From: Staphylococcus cornubiensis
GTDB taxonomy: Bacteria; Bacillota; Bacilli; Staphylococcales; Staphylococcaceae
Assembly: GCF_900183575.1 (NCBI RefSeq)
Contig: NZ_FXUZ01000013.1
Coordinates: 1-51,736 of the forward strand
Reading direction: 5' to 3'
Length of the DNA: 51,736 bases
Positions 1-8,441 of the stretch are shown here, piece after piece (positions within the stretch are counted from its first letter, which is position 1; the number at the start of each line of letters is the position of its first letter). The notes beneath the pieces are model-generated. The model ran no database searches and was not told the origin of the DNA. It was given only the letters and a program-made list of their open reading frames with translations. A program made the position numbers and the translations under genes.

Positions 1-1
1 T

Positions 2-340
2 TTAGTTATTAATACATTTAATAAAGCTGTTAAAGGCATGTCGCCAAAAGAAACAAAAGGACTGCTTTTCCACAGTGACAGAGGGATACAGTACACTTCG
101 CATACATTTAACACATTGATAAACAAACATCATATGATTCATAGTATGTCGCGTGTTAAAATGTGCATTGATAATGGCCCGATGGAAGGTGTATGGGGTC
201 TAATGAAAAGCGAGCTACTTCTAGGTGATAAAAAACGAAGATTACCAAATTACGAAGAAGCTGAAAAAATGATTAGAGATTATATAACATTTTTTAATAA
301 CGATCGAGTTTCATTGAAAATGTCTAGCTTAGCAGGATAA
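2..340 (+). CDS. IS3-family transposase (OrfB), C-terminal part, cut by window edge
   Basis: The reading frame is open from base 2, so the start lies outside the window. The protein shows the end of an rve/DDE integrase core: the second catalytic Asp in FHSDRGIQYTS, the segment DNGPMEGVWGLMKSE with the catalytic Glu, and a YEEAEKMIRDYITFFN helix, as in IS150/IS3 OrfB. It ends in KMSSLAG followed by TAA. Most relatives continue with a short SPxxYR-like tail, so the C-terminus may be clipped, or this subgroup may simply end here. A near-perfect 10-bp inverted repeat overlaps the stop (about 324-350). Whether the element is complete cannot be judged from this window. Confidence 0.8.
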   Translation, partial: LVINTFNKAVKGMSPKETKGLLFHSDRGIQYTSHTFNTLINKHHMIHSMSRVKMCIDNGPMEGVWGLMKSELLLGDKKRRLPNYEEAEKMIRDYITFFNNDRVSLKMSSLAG

Positions 341-357
341 GCTAAACTAGACACCGG

Positions 358-450
358 TTTTTGATATTTAAGTGTAAACTGCAGGGGTTCCTGTTCAGCG
401 CCTAGGAACGCGAGTCCCCCGGGGCAATCGTTAGGTTGCTATATCAAAAA
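358..450. repeat. Foldback element with GC-rich core after the transposase gene
   Basis: A perfect 10-bp inverted repeat (TTTTTGATAT at 358-367, ATATCAAAAA at 441-450) encloses 73 bases that are far richer in G+C than the surroundings. Inside are a hairpin pairing GTTCCT (387-392) with AGGAAC (404-409), flanked by GGGG (384-387) and CCCC (416-419), and a small hairpin GCAA/TTGC (424-427, 436-439). It could be a structured RNA, a terminator complex or an insertion-sequence end. I do not recognise the family. Confidence 0.45.
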
Positions 451-462
451 TTGGAATGATTT

Positions 463-1191
463 TTAAATATCTTTTTTCGCAATTAAACCTAAATTCGCCA
501 ACCACAATATGATGATTGAAGCGACATTAATAAACCACTGCCAATTGGTAAAAGTCACACCATTACCCAACGTCTTATCACTTAAATAACTAAACGGAAT
601 ATACTCCAATGAATCTTGAATGTTATCCCCAATCTCAGGAATAAGTGGAATAAACGGTTTAACAACAGGTAATAATAGTAACAATAAAATACCCAGTGTA
701 TACACTAATGCTGGTTTTTGCACGATTAAGTTGATTAAAAACAATAACAGCCCATACACAAAGAATAAAATTAAATAAAATACGAGCAATTTCCAAGATT
801 GATCATTATCTAAATCTGTGCCATCCGTCGTCCATTGAATCAAATAAGTAACAATAACGACAACTGCAGTCGTGAAAATACTAATAAAAATGATAGATAA
901 CGTTTTTGCGATGAAATAACCGATACGACTCTGTGTGTGATTTAAAAAGAGTTGAATTGTCCCTTGAGCCGTATCACGTGTAATGGTTTTAATCACAAAG
1001 AGTAAACCAATAAGCGAAAAGAACCATTTCCCCACACTGAACATCGTATTCGCGTTGACTGGATTATCATTAGTCACTTGAATAATCACCGTGATCATCA
1101 ATGGTGCAATACCGAGAAGAATCGCCAAATATGTAAGTGGACTTTTTAAAATACTTACGATATCGAATTTGAACAGTTGCATGATATTCAT
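463..1191 (-). CDS. ABC-2 type transporter permease
   Basis: The 242-residue membrane protein has about six hydrophobic segments: one at residues 17-37, one near 55-65, and four more in the central and C-terminal part. The layout is that of ABC-2 permeases of the bacitracin/lantibiotic-export type. The start has a GAGGTGAT ribosome site a few bases upstream and overlaps the stop of the ATPase gene in an ATGA motif at 1188-1191, so the two are translationally coupled. The pair should form an exporter with two permease and two ATPase chains in the cytoplasmic membrane. The substrate is unknown. PSM-export (Pmt-like) or peptide-resistance transporters are possible relatives, but nothing in the sequence decides this. 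Confidence 0.85.
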   Translation of the reverse strand: MNIMQLFKFDIVSILKSPLTYLAILLGIAPLMITVIIQVTNDNPVNANTMFSVGKWFFSLIGLLFVIKTITRDTAQGTIQLFLNHTQSRIGYFIAKTLSIIFISIFTTAVVVIVTYLIQWTTDGTDLDNDQSWKLLVFYLILFFVYGLLLFLINLIVQKPALVYTLGILLLLLLPVVKPFIPLIPEIGDNIQDSLEYIPFSYLSDKTLGNGVTFTNWQWFINVASIIILWLANLGLIAKKDI

Positions 1192-2063
1192 GATTGATCA
1201 CCTCGTTGATTAATATTGAAGTAAGTGTCTCGTAATGAAACTTTACGTGTTTCAATATATTGCGGATAAATCTCTTTTTGGGCTAAACCTTGAAGGAATT
1301 TACGATAGTCGCGTTGCCCATTTAAGATAATTTCTCCTGATTCTTTGTGTGATTGCACAACTTTAAAATGATCAGTTAAGAAATACAATGCTTGTTCAAA
1401 GTCATCGGGATCAACTTGAATAATGGTTTGGTCTGTAGATTGTCCTTCAGCCATGTTCACGTCTTGTACAAAGTGTCCATCTCTTAAAAATACGGCACGA
1501 TCACAAATGAGCTCAATATCTTCTAATTTGTGACTAGAAATGAGAATTTTCATATCTAATTGTTGTACAAGTTGCTCAATCGTTTTTAAGACATCGATTG
1601 AACCGTCTGGATCCATACCATTTGTCGGCTCATCTAAAATTAAATATTTCGGTTTATTCATAAGTGAAACTGCAATGGCGAGTTTTTGTTTCATCCCCAT
1701 TGAATATTTTTTCACTTTTTTCTTAATATATGATTCCATACCAAACGCTTTAATAATATTGTTCGTATATGCTTCATCAAAACCTTTACCTAATACTTGC
1801 GCAAACAGTTTTAAATTGTATAGTCCAGATTTATTATCGTAAAGTTTTGGATGTTCAATTAAATATCCAATATTATCATCATTTGTTACTTGAACTTCCC
1901 CTTGATAGTTGATAATATTGCCATTCATAATTTTCATTAATGTTGTTTTCCCAACACCATTTTTACCAATTAACCCAACAATTTTACTATCATTAAATGA
2001 AAAATCAATGCCATTAATGACAGTATTATTGCCATATTGTTTGGTGATTTGTTTCAATTCCAT
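1188..2063 (-). CDS. ABC transporter ATP-binding protein (export type)
   Basis: The nucleotide-binding subunit has 291 residues. Walker A GKNGVGKT is at 33-40, the signature SMGMKQ near 121-126, Walker B LILDEP near 141-146 and the H-loop histidine at 178. The C-terminal ~80 residues form the extra domain seen in BcrA/DrrA-like ATPases. I chose the ATG at 2063 because AGGAGG sits 7 bases upstream; an in-frame start at 2099 would add 12 residues but has no good ribosome site. It is first of a two-gene unit with the ABC-2 permease, overlapping it by 4 bp. The substrate is unknown. Confidence 0.9.
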   Translation of the reverse strand: MELKQITKQYGNNTVINGIDFSFNDSKIVGLIGKNGVGKTTLMKIMNGNIINYQGEVQVTNDDNIGYLIEHPKLYDNKSGLYNLKLFAQVLGKGFDEAYTNNIIKAFGMESYIKKKVKKYSMGMKQKLAIAVSLMNKPKYLILDEPTNGMDPDGSIDVLKTIEQLVQQLDMKILISSHKLEDIELICDRAVFLRDGHFVQDVNMAEGQSTDQTIIQVDPDDFEQALYFLTDHFKVVQSHKESGEIILNGQRDYRKFLQGLAQKEIYPQYIETRKVSLRDTYFNINQRGDQS

Positions 2064-2080
2064 CCACGAATCCTCCTGTT

Positions 2081-2506
2081 TATTTTTTAGATGATACATT
2101 CGAGATTAAAATAACTACAACCTTAACCTGTCATAAAGTATGGCGCACTTATCAAAGAGAAACTCACCGCATTTAAAATAGCGCATCCTGTTCAATCTTA
2201 ACGGTCAGTCACGACAATGGCGATATGTATCTTTGCGACGACTCAACCTCACTGTAAAAATTGCCCTTATATCATTTGTCATATTGAATTCGTGATTTAA
2301 ATGAGGACTTTCGTATGTGTATGGTGTCACTTTCCTATGTTCATCACATAGACGTCTCTCCCAAAAACCTCTACCATATCATAGAAAATCTTCAACACTC
2401 GTAAACATAACAAAATGAACCGATAGAATACAACTATCAACTTGTTATATTTAAAATTTTAAACTTTTTTACAATTCATTTCATCAAATTCAATGCTTTA
2501 AAAAGT
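2081..2506. other. Intergenic stretch, no gene seen
   Basis: About 425 bases of AT-rich DNA upstream of the ABC operon. I see no convincing open frame with a ribosome site and no strong terminator. One short palindrome (CTATGTGATGAACATAG read on the minus strand, about 2336-2352) is present. The promoter of the ABC operon probably lies here but I cannot place it. Confidence 0.4.
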
Positions 2507-2680
2507 TTAACGTTGCTTTTTTCGATCGTTATGACGACTAATAAAAGCACAAATCATAAATAAAATGGTCGCGATAAACAATTTAATAGCAGATGTCTCC
2601 TCACCTAAAAACTGTAGTACTATACCAATGACAAAAATGATTAACGCAATAACCACAAAAATTTTCGTTAAATGTTTCAT
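2507..2680 (-). CDS. Small two-helix membrane protein, unknown function
   Basis: A 57-codon frame whose ATG is preceded by AAAGGAG, an excellent ribosome site. The product begins MKHLTKIFVV and has two hydrophobic segments, about residues 6-25 and 33-48, joined by a short acidic loop (GEETS). It ends in a charged tail (RHNDRKKQR). It has no enzyme motif. The layout is typical of conserved small staphylococcal membrane proteins, which are often missed by annotation. It stands alone between the ABC operon and the long repeat, so context gives no function. Confidence 0.65.
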   Translation of the reverse strand: MKHLTKIFVVIALIIFVIGIVLQFLGEETSAIKLFIATILFMICAFISRHNDRKKQR

Positions 2681-2761
2681 ATGTTTCTCCTTTCATAATC
2701 ATTGCTGATTCAAACATTAGAAAAACATCCCGTATTTGTCAACATGAATCCGTGGTTTGAT

Positions 2762-3300
2762 GATGGGAATGGGACATAAAATTTTTGATGCTATTGATGC
2801 AGTACTTTGTTTACTTGCCCTCTCACTATGAATTGTGTTTTTGATTGCCCTCATGGCTTCACGTTTCCAAGGGGCTGGTCCTTCAACTCACTAACGTTTG
2901 ATTAAACTGTCACATTTGTTGAAGCGTTAGTGGATTTTGGGAACAGTACAGAAATCACATGTGTAACAAAGATTTCGTTGTACTGCCCCCGCAAGGCTGA
3001 CTAGACTTCTCAAAAGCATGCGTATTGAGAAGTCAGACAGCTACTGCGATAAACAGTAACCACTATTAAATTCAAATGACGGTATTTTGTTTTCAACTTC
3101 ATCCCTCAGGAGTCTCAGCCTTATCGGCAATCTTACATCAAATGTAGTCACTTAGGGCAAGTTTCTGAAGTGAAGACAATCCGTATCATCATTTTTTTAT
3201 ATCCAGTTCATCCTCATTTTTCGATGATGTTATCACCAATAATGGATATCAATCCGTCAATTGACATAGGCTAGGATAACTCAATGTCCCAACCCCTTTC
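2762..3300. repeat. Long nested inverted-repeat intergenic element, copy 1
   Basis: This segment aligns by eye along its length with 35466-35850. Shared blocks include the start (GGGA then TTTTTGATGCT), TTGCCCT, GATTGCCCT followed by ATGGCTTC, a GTTTGATT/AGCGTTAG hairpin, GAGTCTCAGCCTT, GGCAATCTTACATCAAATG, CACTTAGGGCAAGTT, and an end with AATGTCCCA. Several blocks are inverted repeats of one another, so the whole folds on itself. Copy 1 carries about 165 extra bases (roughly 2941-3105) with two more hairpins, one pairing GACTTCTCAA with TTGAGAAGTC. No protein is encoded. It is a dispersed non-coding repeat, possibly MITE-like. Confidence 0.7.
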
Positions 3301-3417
3301 CTACGATTTGTCACACACCTGAAATCAAAGTCATTATATAACAATCTTAAATAAATCGTTTGCCTCCAAATTATGAAAGTGATAATATTAAAGTGTATCC
3401 ACACATGATTAAATGAC

Positions 3418-3446
3418 CCCAAACTTGTTGCCGCAAGTTTGGGGCT
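3418..3446. terminator. Strong hairpin terminator CCCCAAACTTG/CAAGTTTGGGG
   Basis: An 11-bp GC-rich stem with a 4-5 base loop, followed on the plus side by CTTTTCTTTT. It lies just past the stop of the small minus-strand gene and may serve both directions. The U-run is better on the plus strand. Confidence 0.7.
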
Positions 3447-3467
3447 TTTCTTTTGTTGCATCATTTT

Positions 3468-3599
3468 TCATGAATGTGTCGAATCGTTTTTTTGTTGTTT
3501 TTCTCGATCTCGTTTTTTCCACCTAGATTCGATCCAACACCTAAAAATAACTAAAATGCCACCATTAACTAATAACATCCAAAATTCTGTCCACGACAT
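3468..3599 (-). CDS. Tryptophan-rich 43-residue membrane peptide
   Basis: The frame starts at an ATG with GTAGGAGGTG upstream, a very strong ribosome site. The peptide begins MSWTEFWMLLVNGG, has one hydrophobic helix (about residues 5-21), then a highly basic, charged tail (SRWKKRDREKQQKN). It is followed by a strong hairpin. A single helix, basic tail and strong translation signal are shared with type I toxin peptides and with small regulatory membrane proteins. I do not recognise the family. Upstream on the same strand a hairpin (pairing ATGTAG with CTACAT, near 3650-3671) lies in the leader. Confidence 0.55.
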   Translation of the reverse strand: MSWTEFWMLLVNGGILVIFRCWIESRWKKRDREKQQKNDSTHS

Positions 3600-3812
3600 G
3601 ATTAAACACCTCCTACTTTTAGAAACCGTTTTCTTAAAAAGCGCCAAAAATGTAGGGAGTGGTGGCTACATTTATTTTAACACAAAACACCGAACATGTG
3701 TTCTTATTTTGCACTTTTATCTTGAATTTTCTATCAGTCTATTCTTTAAATTTATTGCTTTTCACTGTATGATAGACGTATATGATGAAAAATTAGAAAG
3801 AGGTCGAATCCT

Positions 3813-5102
3813 ATGAACCCTTTAGCTCTACAATTAAATGAACAGTTAAGCGAAGAAAACCCAGTCGTCCTTGATATGCTTTCCGACCTTGGTACGAATA
3901 TGTATTATCCAAAAGGTATTTTGACTCAGTCTGCTGAAGCAAAAGCAACAAAATATAATGCCACAATCGGTATGGCTACAACTGCTGAAGGTAAAATGTA
4001 CACTGAAACATTATATGGCATGTTTGACCATTTAACGACAGATGAAGTTTTTGCTTATGCCCCACCACAAGGTTTAGCTGAATTACGTGAACTATGGCAA
4101 CAAAAAATGTTAAAAGAAAACCCTGACTTAACGAAAGAAGCGATGAGTTTACCTATCGTGACAAATGCTTTAACACACGGTTTGTCATTAATTGGTGATT
4201 TATTTGTGAACCCGGGTGATACTGTACTCTTACCTCAACACAATTGGGGGAACTATAATCTCGTGTTTGGTATTCGCCATCAAGCCACAATGCAGACTTA
4301 TCCAATTTTTGATGAACAAGGTCATTTCACAACCGAACATCTCGTAAAAACGTTGGATCATATTGAAGAGGATAAAGTCATCATGTTATTAAACTATCCA
4401 AACAATCCAACTGGCTATACACCAACAACAGAAGAAGTTGAGACGATTGTGCAAGCGATTAATCGACTCGCAAAACGCGGTGTCAATGTTGTTGCAGTTG
4501 TCGACGATGCGTATTACGGATTGTTTTACGAAGATGTCTACACACAATCCATTTTTACTGCACTGACACAGTTGAACAATGAACGTGTGTTACCTATTCG
4601 TTTAGATGGTGCAACAAAAGAATTTTTCGCATGGGGATTCCGTGTCGGCTTCTTAACTTTTGGTACTTCAAATGACACGACAAAAAATGTATTAGAAGCT
4701 AAAATGAAAGGACTCATCCGTAGTAACAACTCAAGTGGTGCCACACCTTCTCAAGCGGCAGTCCAACACGCGTTGAAACAAGGTGCCTCTTTCAATGATG
4801 AAGTGCAACACAACATTCAAATTTTACAATCGCGTTATGAAGTGACAAAGGAACTCGTATATAACGAAGATTACCAATCATTATGGCAGCCTTATGACTT
4901 TAACTCTGGCTACTTCATGGCATTGAAAGTGAAAGGTGTCAATGCTGAAGAATTGCGTGTACATCTGATTGAAAAACATTCGATCGGTATTGTCGCACTG
5001 AATGATACTGACATTCGTATTGCCTTTAGTTGTATCGAAAAAGAAGATTTACCACACGTATTTAAATCAATAGCAACAGCGATTCAAACTTTACAATCAT
5101 AA
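3813..5102 (+). CDS. PLP-dependent class I/II aminotransferase
   Basis: The 429-residue protein is a fold-type I aminotransferase and acts in the cytoplasm. Key features are Asn196 in NYPNNPTG, Asp231 and Tyr234 in the DDAYYG motif (pyridine and ring-oxygen contacts), the Schiff-base lysine at 269 in the DGATKEFF segment, and Arg277. The N-terminal part (TTAEGKMYTETL, AYAPPQGL) fits the branch of aspartate/aromatic-type aminotransferases. The amino-acid substrate cannot be read from sequence. The ATG has an AGAGGT ribosome site 9 bases upstream. It stands alone and is followed by a good terminator, so it is a single-gene unit. Confidence 0.88.
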   Translation: MNPLALQLNEQLSEENPVVLDMLSDLGTNMYYPKGILTQSAEAKATKYNATIGMATTAEGKMYTETLYGMFDHLTTDEVFAYAPPQGLAELRELWQQKMLKENPDLTKEAMSLPIVTNALTHGLSLIGDLFVNPGDTVLLPQHNWGNYNLVFGIRHQATMQTYPIFDEQGHFTTEHLVKTLDHIEEDKVIMLLNYPNNPTGYTPTTEEVETIVQAINRLAKRGVNVVAVVDDAYYGLFYEDVYTQSIFTALTQLNNERVLPIRLDGATKEFFAWGFRVGFLTFGTSNDTTKNVLEAKMKGLIRSNNSSGATPSQAAVQHALKQGASFNDEVQHNIQILQSRYEVTKELVYNEDYQSLWQPYDFNSGYFMALKVKGVNAEELRVHLIEKHSIGIVALNDTDIRIAFSCIEKEDLPHVFKSIATAIQTLQS

Positions 5103-5110
5103 ATACAGCA

Positions 5111-5147
5111 CAGACAGGTCGTCACAAGTCACCTGTCTGTTTTTTTA
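5111..5147 (+). terminator. Rho-independent terminator of the aminotransferase gene
   Basis: CAGACAGGT (5111-5119) pairs with ACCTGTCTG (5131-5139), followed by eight T residues. It is 8 bases past the stop codon. Confidence 0.92.
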
Positions 5148-5162
5148 TTTTAGGGGGATAAA

Positions 5163-5981
5163 ATGGAATTTCATACACGCGAACCGCAACAATTTTTGAC
5201 GAAAGCGAGTGGCTATTTAAAAGATTATACGCACACGCTCAATCCTTATATGGGCTGTCAATTTGGATGCACATATTGTTATATACGTCGCTCTCCTATT
5301 TCACTATTTTCGGGCAAAACTTGGGGAGACTGGCTCACTGCCAAAACAGATGCGTAGTTGAAATTTAGAAAAGAACTTCAAAACAACAAATCTAAAGGAC
5401 CATTCACGGTATTCATGTCCTCTTCCACCGATCCGTATCAACCGCTCGAGAAAAAATATGAAATCACACGCTATTTGTTAGCTGAATTGCATGATTGCCC
5501 ACCCGATTTTTTATTCATTCAAACACGGAGCCCACTCATACAACGAGACATCGACATCCTTCAATCTTATCCTGGAGATTTCATTGTAAGTATGACCATT
5601 GAAACAGACAGTGAAGATATCATTCGGCATTTCTCGCCTAAAGCTCCTAGCATTCAAGCTCGCCTTAAAACCGTGGACAAACTTCGTGCAGCTCACATTC
5701 CAACACAAATTGCCGTCGCACCTGTTCTTCCTTGTACCGATCAGTTTGCCCAAAAATTAGCCGAACATGTCGATCTTATTACGATTGACGATTACTTTAT
5801 GGGAGATGGTTCAAACGGCCGTCGCACACAGTCGCTTGGTATTCAGTCTTTATATGAAACACTCGATTTACAGTCTTGGTATCATCCTGACGCCTATCTA
5901 CATGTGGTAAAATTAATGCAAGACGTTTTTCCACATGAAAACATTGCAATCAGTCGTGATGGTTTCGTGCCATTTCAATAA
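5163..5981 (+). pseudogene. SPL-family radical SAM protein, interrupted by an in-frame TAG
   Basis: Two frames in the same phase (5163-5357 and 5358-5981) read as one 272-codon gene broken only by TAG at 5355-5357. The first part holds the radical SAM cluster motif CX3CX2C (CQFGCTYC, about residues 32-39) after a typical PQQFLTKASGYLKDYTH start. The second part holds the TIM-barrel strands (FMSSSTDPYQPLE, TIETDSEDI, IAVAPVLPC), as in spore-photoproduct-lyase-like proteins of unknown substrate. No ribosome site precedes the TTG after the stop, so the second half is unlikely to be made independently. The likely history is a single point mutation (for example CAG, GAG or AAG to TAG). A sequencing error or suppression is possible. 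Confidence 0.75.
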
Positions 5982-6002
5982 ATTCAAAGGAGGTCGATTT
6001 TT

Positions 6003-6524
6003 ATGCCCTTTTATTTTCAACATATTGATACCCCACTCGGTTTAATGACCGCTGTTGTCAATGATGATGCGTTATTAGGTTTATCGTTTACAGATTCTAA
6101 AGATTATCAAACTGCATTGAATCATTTTCAAAAACAAGCACCGCTCATTCAAATTTCACATCATCCAATCGTGAATCAAATCGCATTTGAATTACAAGGT
6201 TATTTTCATGGTCATTGTCAAACGTTTAAAACACCTGTTGCGCATGTCATTGGTACACCTTTTCAACAAGAAGTGTGGCAAGCGCTACTACAACTTCCTT
6301 TTGGGGCGGTTGTCAATTATAGTGATATCGCACAAATGATTGGACGTCCAAAAAGTGTGCGTGCTGTCGCTTCTGCTATCGGTCAAAATCCACTTTCTAT
6401 TATTGTTCCTTGTCATCGTGTATTAAGAAAAGATGGCCAATTAGGTGGTTTTAATAGTGGCCTGCATCGTAAAAAACATTTATTAGCATTGGAAGGTGAC
6501 ATTCATGGAACAACGCCATTATGA
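6003..6524 (+). CDS. ogt: Methylated-DNA--protein-cysteine S-methyltransferase
   Basis: A suicide DNA-repair protein that takes alkyl groups from O6-alkylguanine onto a cysteine. The 173-residue protein shows the conserved active-site PCHRV with Cys137, the preceding helix-turn-helix (YSDIAQMIGRPKSVRAVASA) with the arginine finger, and the asparagine hinge (GQNPLSIIVPCH). The ribosome site AAAGGAGGT lies 8 bases before the ATG. The 3' end overlaps the following M20 peptidase gene by 20 bp, suggesting cotranscription. It is closer to the Ogt type than to Ada, because there is no N-terminal Ada domain. Confidence 0.95.
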   Translation: MPFYFQHIDTPLGLMTAVVNDDALLGLSFTDSKDYQTALNHFQKQAPLIQISHHPIVNQIAFELQGYFHGHCQTFKTPVAHVIGTPFQQEVWQALLQLPFGAVVNYSDIAQMIGRPKSVRAVASAIGQNPLSIIVPCHRVLRKDGQLGGFNSGLHRKKHLLALEGDIHGTTPL

Positions 6525-7737
6525 CTTGCTTGAAACATTAGTCGCACATCCGACAGTCAGTCCCCCTGCCCGCAATACCATCACGCTACAACGACAAATT
6601 GCAACTTGGCTTGAAGACATAGGTTTTGAGGTCCAAACAATTCCTTTTTACGATAATGACTGTATCGTGGTCGGTACATTGAAAGGACGTCAACCTAATG
6701 CACCTCGTCTCATTTTAAACGGCCATGTCGATGTCGCTGAAGTAGAAGATGAACAATTTTGGTGCTTTAACCCCTTTCAACTGACTGAAGAAGATGGGTT
6801 TCTTTATGGCAGAGGCGTCGCAGATATGAAAGGTGGCATGTCCGCCCTCTTTTATAATTTAGAACGCTTGCATCAAGAAGGTAAACAACCTGAAGGCGAT
6901 ATTATTGTACATTCAGTTGTTGGTGAAGAAGTTGGCGAAGCAGGTACGAAAATTGCTTGTGAACATTCACCTCAAGCCGATTTAGCCCTTGTGTTAGATA
7001 CGAGCGACAATATTGCGATGGGACAAGGCGGCGTCATTACAGGTTGGATCACGATTCAAAGTGAGGAAACTATTCACGACGGTGCAAGAAGCCATATCAT
7101 TCATGCAGGTGGTGGTCGTCATGGTGCGAGTGCCATTGAAAAAATGGTAAAGATCATCCAAGCCTTACAAGAACTTGAACGTCATTGGGCAGTTACGAAA
7201 TCTTATCCCGGCATGCCACCAGGCGCGAATACGATTAATCCAGCCGTGATTGAAGGTGGTCGTCATCCTGCTTTTATCGCAGACCAATGTCGATTATGGG
7301 TGACAGTGCATTATTTGCCTAACGAAAATTATGACACCATTATTGAAGAAATCGAAACGTACTTAAATAAAGTTGCCGATAGTGATTTATGGCTCAGTCA
7401 ACATCCGCTTCAATTTGAATGGGGTGGCACTTCCATGATTGAAGATAAAGGTGAAATTTTCCCTAGTTTCACTTTACCGACATCTCATCCCGGATTTCAC
7501 ATGTTAGCAAAAGCACATGAACACGTGCACCAAACACCACTTCAAACGACGATAAGCACAACAGTGACAGATGGCGGTTGGACCGCAGACTTTGGCATTC
7601 CAACCATTTTATACGGACCCGGTGAACTCGATGAAGCCCATGGAACAAACGAAAAAATCAATATACAAGATTTAGAAAATTTTACCGAAGTCTTGTATAC
7701 ATTTTTAAAATCATGGTATGAAACACCTCAGCGTTAA
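6505..7737 (+). CDS. M20-family metallopeptidase/deacylase (ArgE/DapE-like)
   Basis: The 410-residue zinc enzyme has His74 and Asp76 in NGHVDV, Asp107 in GRGVADMKGG and the catalytic Glu pair 141-142 in VGEEVGE. A dimerisation domain follows, and a C-terminal metal ligand region (YGPGELDEAHGTNE). This is the ArgE/DapE/peptidase M20 architecture. The actual acyl-amino acid or peptide substrate is not determined by sequence. I chose the ATG at 6505 (GAAGGTGA upstream) over an in-frame GTG at 6496. It is translationally linked to ogt by a 20-bp overlap, although the functions appear unrelated. Confidence 0.88.
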   Translation: MEQRHYDLLETLVAHPTVSPPARNTITLQRQIATWLEDIGFEVQTIPFYDNDCIVVGTLKGRQPNAPRLILNGHVDVAEVEDEQFWCFNPFQLTEEDGFLYGRGVADMKGGMSALFYNLERLHQEGKQPEGDIIVHSVVGEEVGEAGTKIACEHSPQADLALVLDTSDNIAMGQGGVITGWITIQSEETIHDGARSHIIHAGGGRHGASAIEKMVKIIQALQELERHWAVTKSYPGMPPGANTINPAVIEGGRHPAFIADQCRLWVTVHYLPNENYDTIIEEIETYLNKVADSDLWLSQHPLQFEWGGTSMIEDKGEIFPSFTLPTSHPGFHMLAKAHEHVHQTPLQTTISTTVTDGGWTADFGIPTILYGPGELDEAHGTNEKINIQDLENFTEVLYTFLKSWYETPQR

Positions 7738-7768
7738 TAAAATTAATTTTCATAATACGTGAAAAAGA

Positions 7769-7810
7769 CACTTTCCAATATGTTGTCAGGACATTTGGAA
7801 AGTGCCTTTT
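7769..7810. terminator. Bidirectional terminator
   Basis: CACTTTCCAA (7769-7778) pairs with TTGGAAAGTG (7795-7804). A T-run follows on the plus strand and AAAAAG precedes it, giving TTTTT on the minus strand. It separates the plus-strand peptidase gene from the minus-strand island. Confidence 0.88.
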
Positions 7811-7826
7811 ATTTTGTTATGAGTCA

Positions 7827-8441
7827 TCAATCCCAAAAATTATCATGTTCTCTAATTATACCTTTACAAGTAGTTATTAATTCATCTAGATAATATTTTA
7901 AGTAGTCAACATCATTATCAAATATTTCTTTATTTTTAAAAGTATTTAAAAAGTTATTCGAAGCATTTTTCATTCTTAAAAGTGCATCGGTATATTTATC
8001 ATCTGCCAATATACATTTTTCATCATTTATAATATTATTCACAATTTCTTTGAGTTGACAAATAAAATCATATAACTCAATTATTTCCATAGTTTCATTA
8101 TCATCTGGAAATGTTATTTTTCCACCTTTTGATTTATACAATTCATTTATTTCTTCTTTGTTATCGACTAAATTTTCTAATGAGATGTAAATACCTACTA
8201 CTTTATTAAACATAATACTGTTAAATCTAATATATTTTATTATGTATATATTTCTTACAAATTTCTTTTCTCGTTCAATCATTTCTCGTTCTTTGCTTTG
8301 TACTTTAATTGCATATTCACCTGATATTTTAGCTCCTAAATATGCACCGCCAAATGTAGCAAATATACCAATAAATGATATTGCTACTAGATATCCTTCT
8401 AATTTATTGGCAGGATCAATATTACTAAATAGAAAACCCAA
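7827..8441 (-). CDS. Hypothetical membrane protein with helical cytoplasmic domain; 5' end damaged or misread
   Basis: From a TTG at 8441 this reads 204 residues. A transmembrane helix (residues 16-36, ending in FGGAYLGAK) is followed by ~165 residues of charged, mostly helical sequence with a coiled-coil-like stretch (KVQSKEREMIEREKKF). The frame remains open upstream to a TAA at 8538-8540, adding another hydrophobic helix (LILLVIISLTGFILF) but no ATG, GTG or TTG. An ATG with AAAGGA in front lies at 8562 in another phase. A 1-base indel near 8535-8545 would join them. So the true protein probably has two N-terminal helices and about 235 residues, and this copy may be a pseudogene. Codon use is very AT-rich compared with neighbours. 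Confidence 0.55.
   Translation of the reverse strand: MGFLFSNIDPANKLEGYLVAISFIGIFATFGGAYLGAKISGEYAIKVQSKEREMIEREKKFVRNIYIIKYIRFNSIMFNKVVGIYISLENLVDNKEEINELYKSKGGKITFPDDNETMEIIELYDFICQLKEIVNNIINDEKCILADDKYTDALLRMKNASNNFLNTFKNKEIFDNDVDYLKYYLDELITTCKGIIREHDNFWD

Noticed and set aside
3249..3464. 71-residue minus-strand frame
   Set aside because: It crosses the end of the non-coding repeat and the terminator hairpin and has no ribosome site.
3439..3816. 125-residue plus-strand frame before the aminotransferase gene
   Set aside because: It is antisense to the small peptide gene, lacks a ribosome site and runs through the promoter region of the aminotransferase gene.
5355..5357. TAG as a recoded (pyrrolysine-type) codon
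   Set aside because: No pyl genes are expected in staphylococci and the codon is not at a functional motif; a nonsense mutation is simpler.
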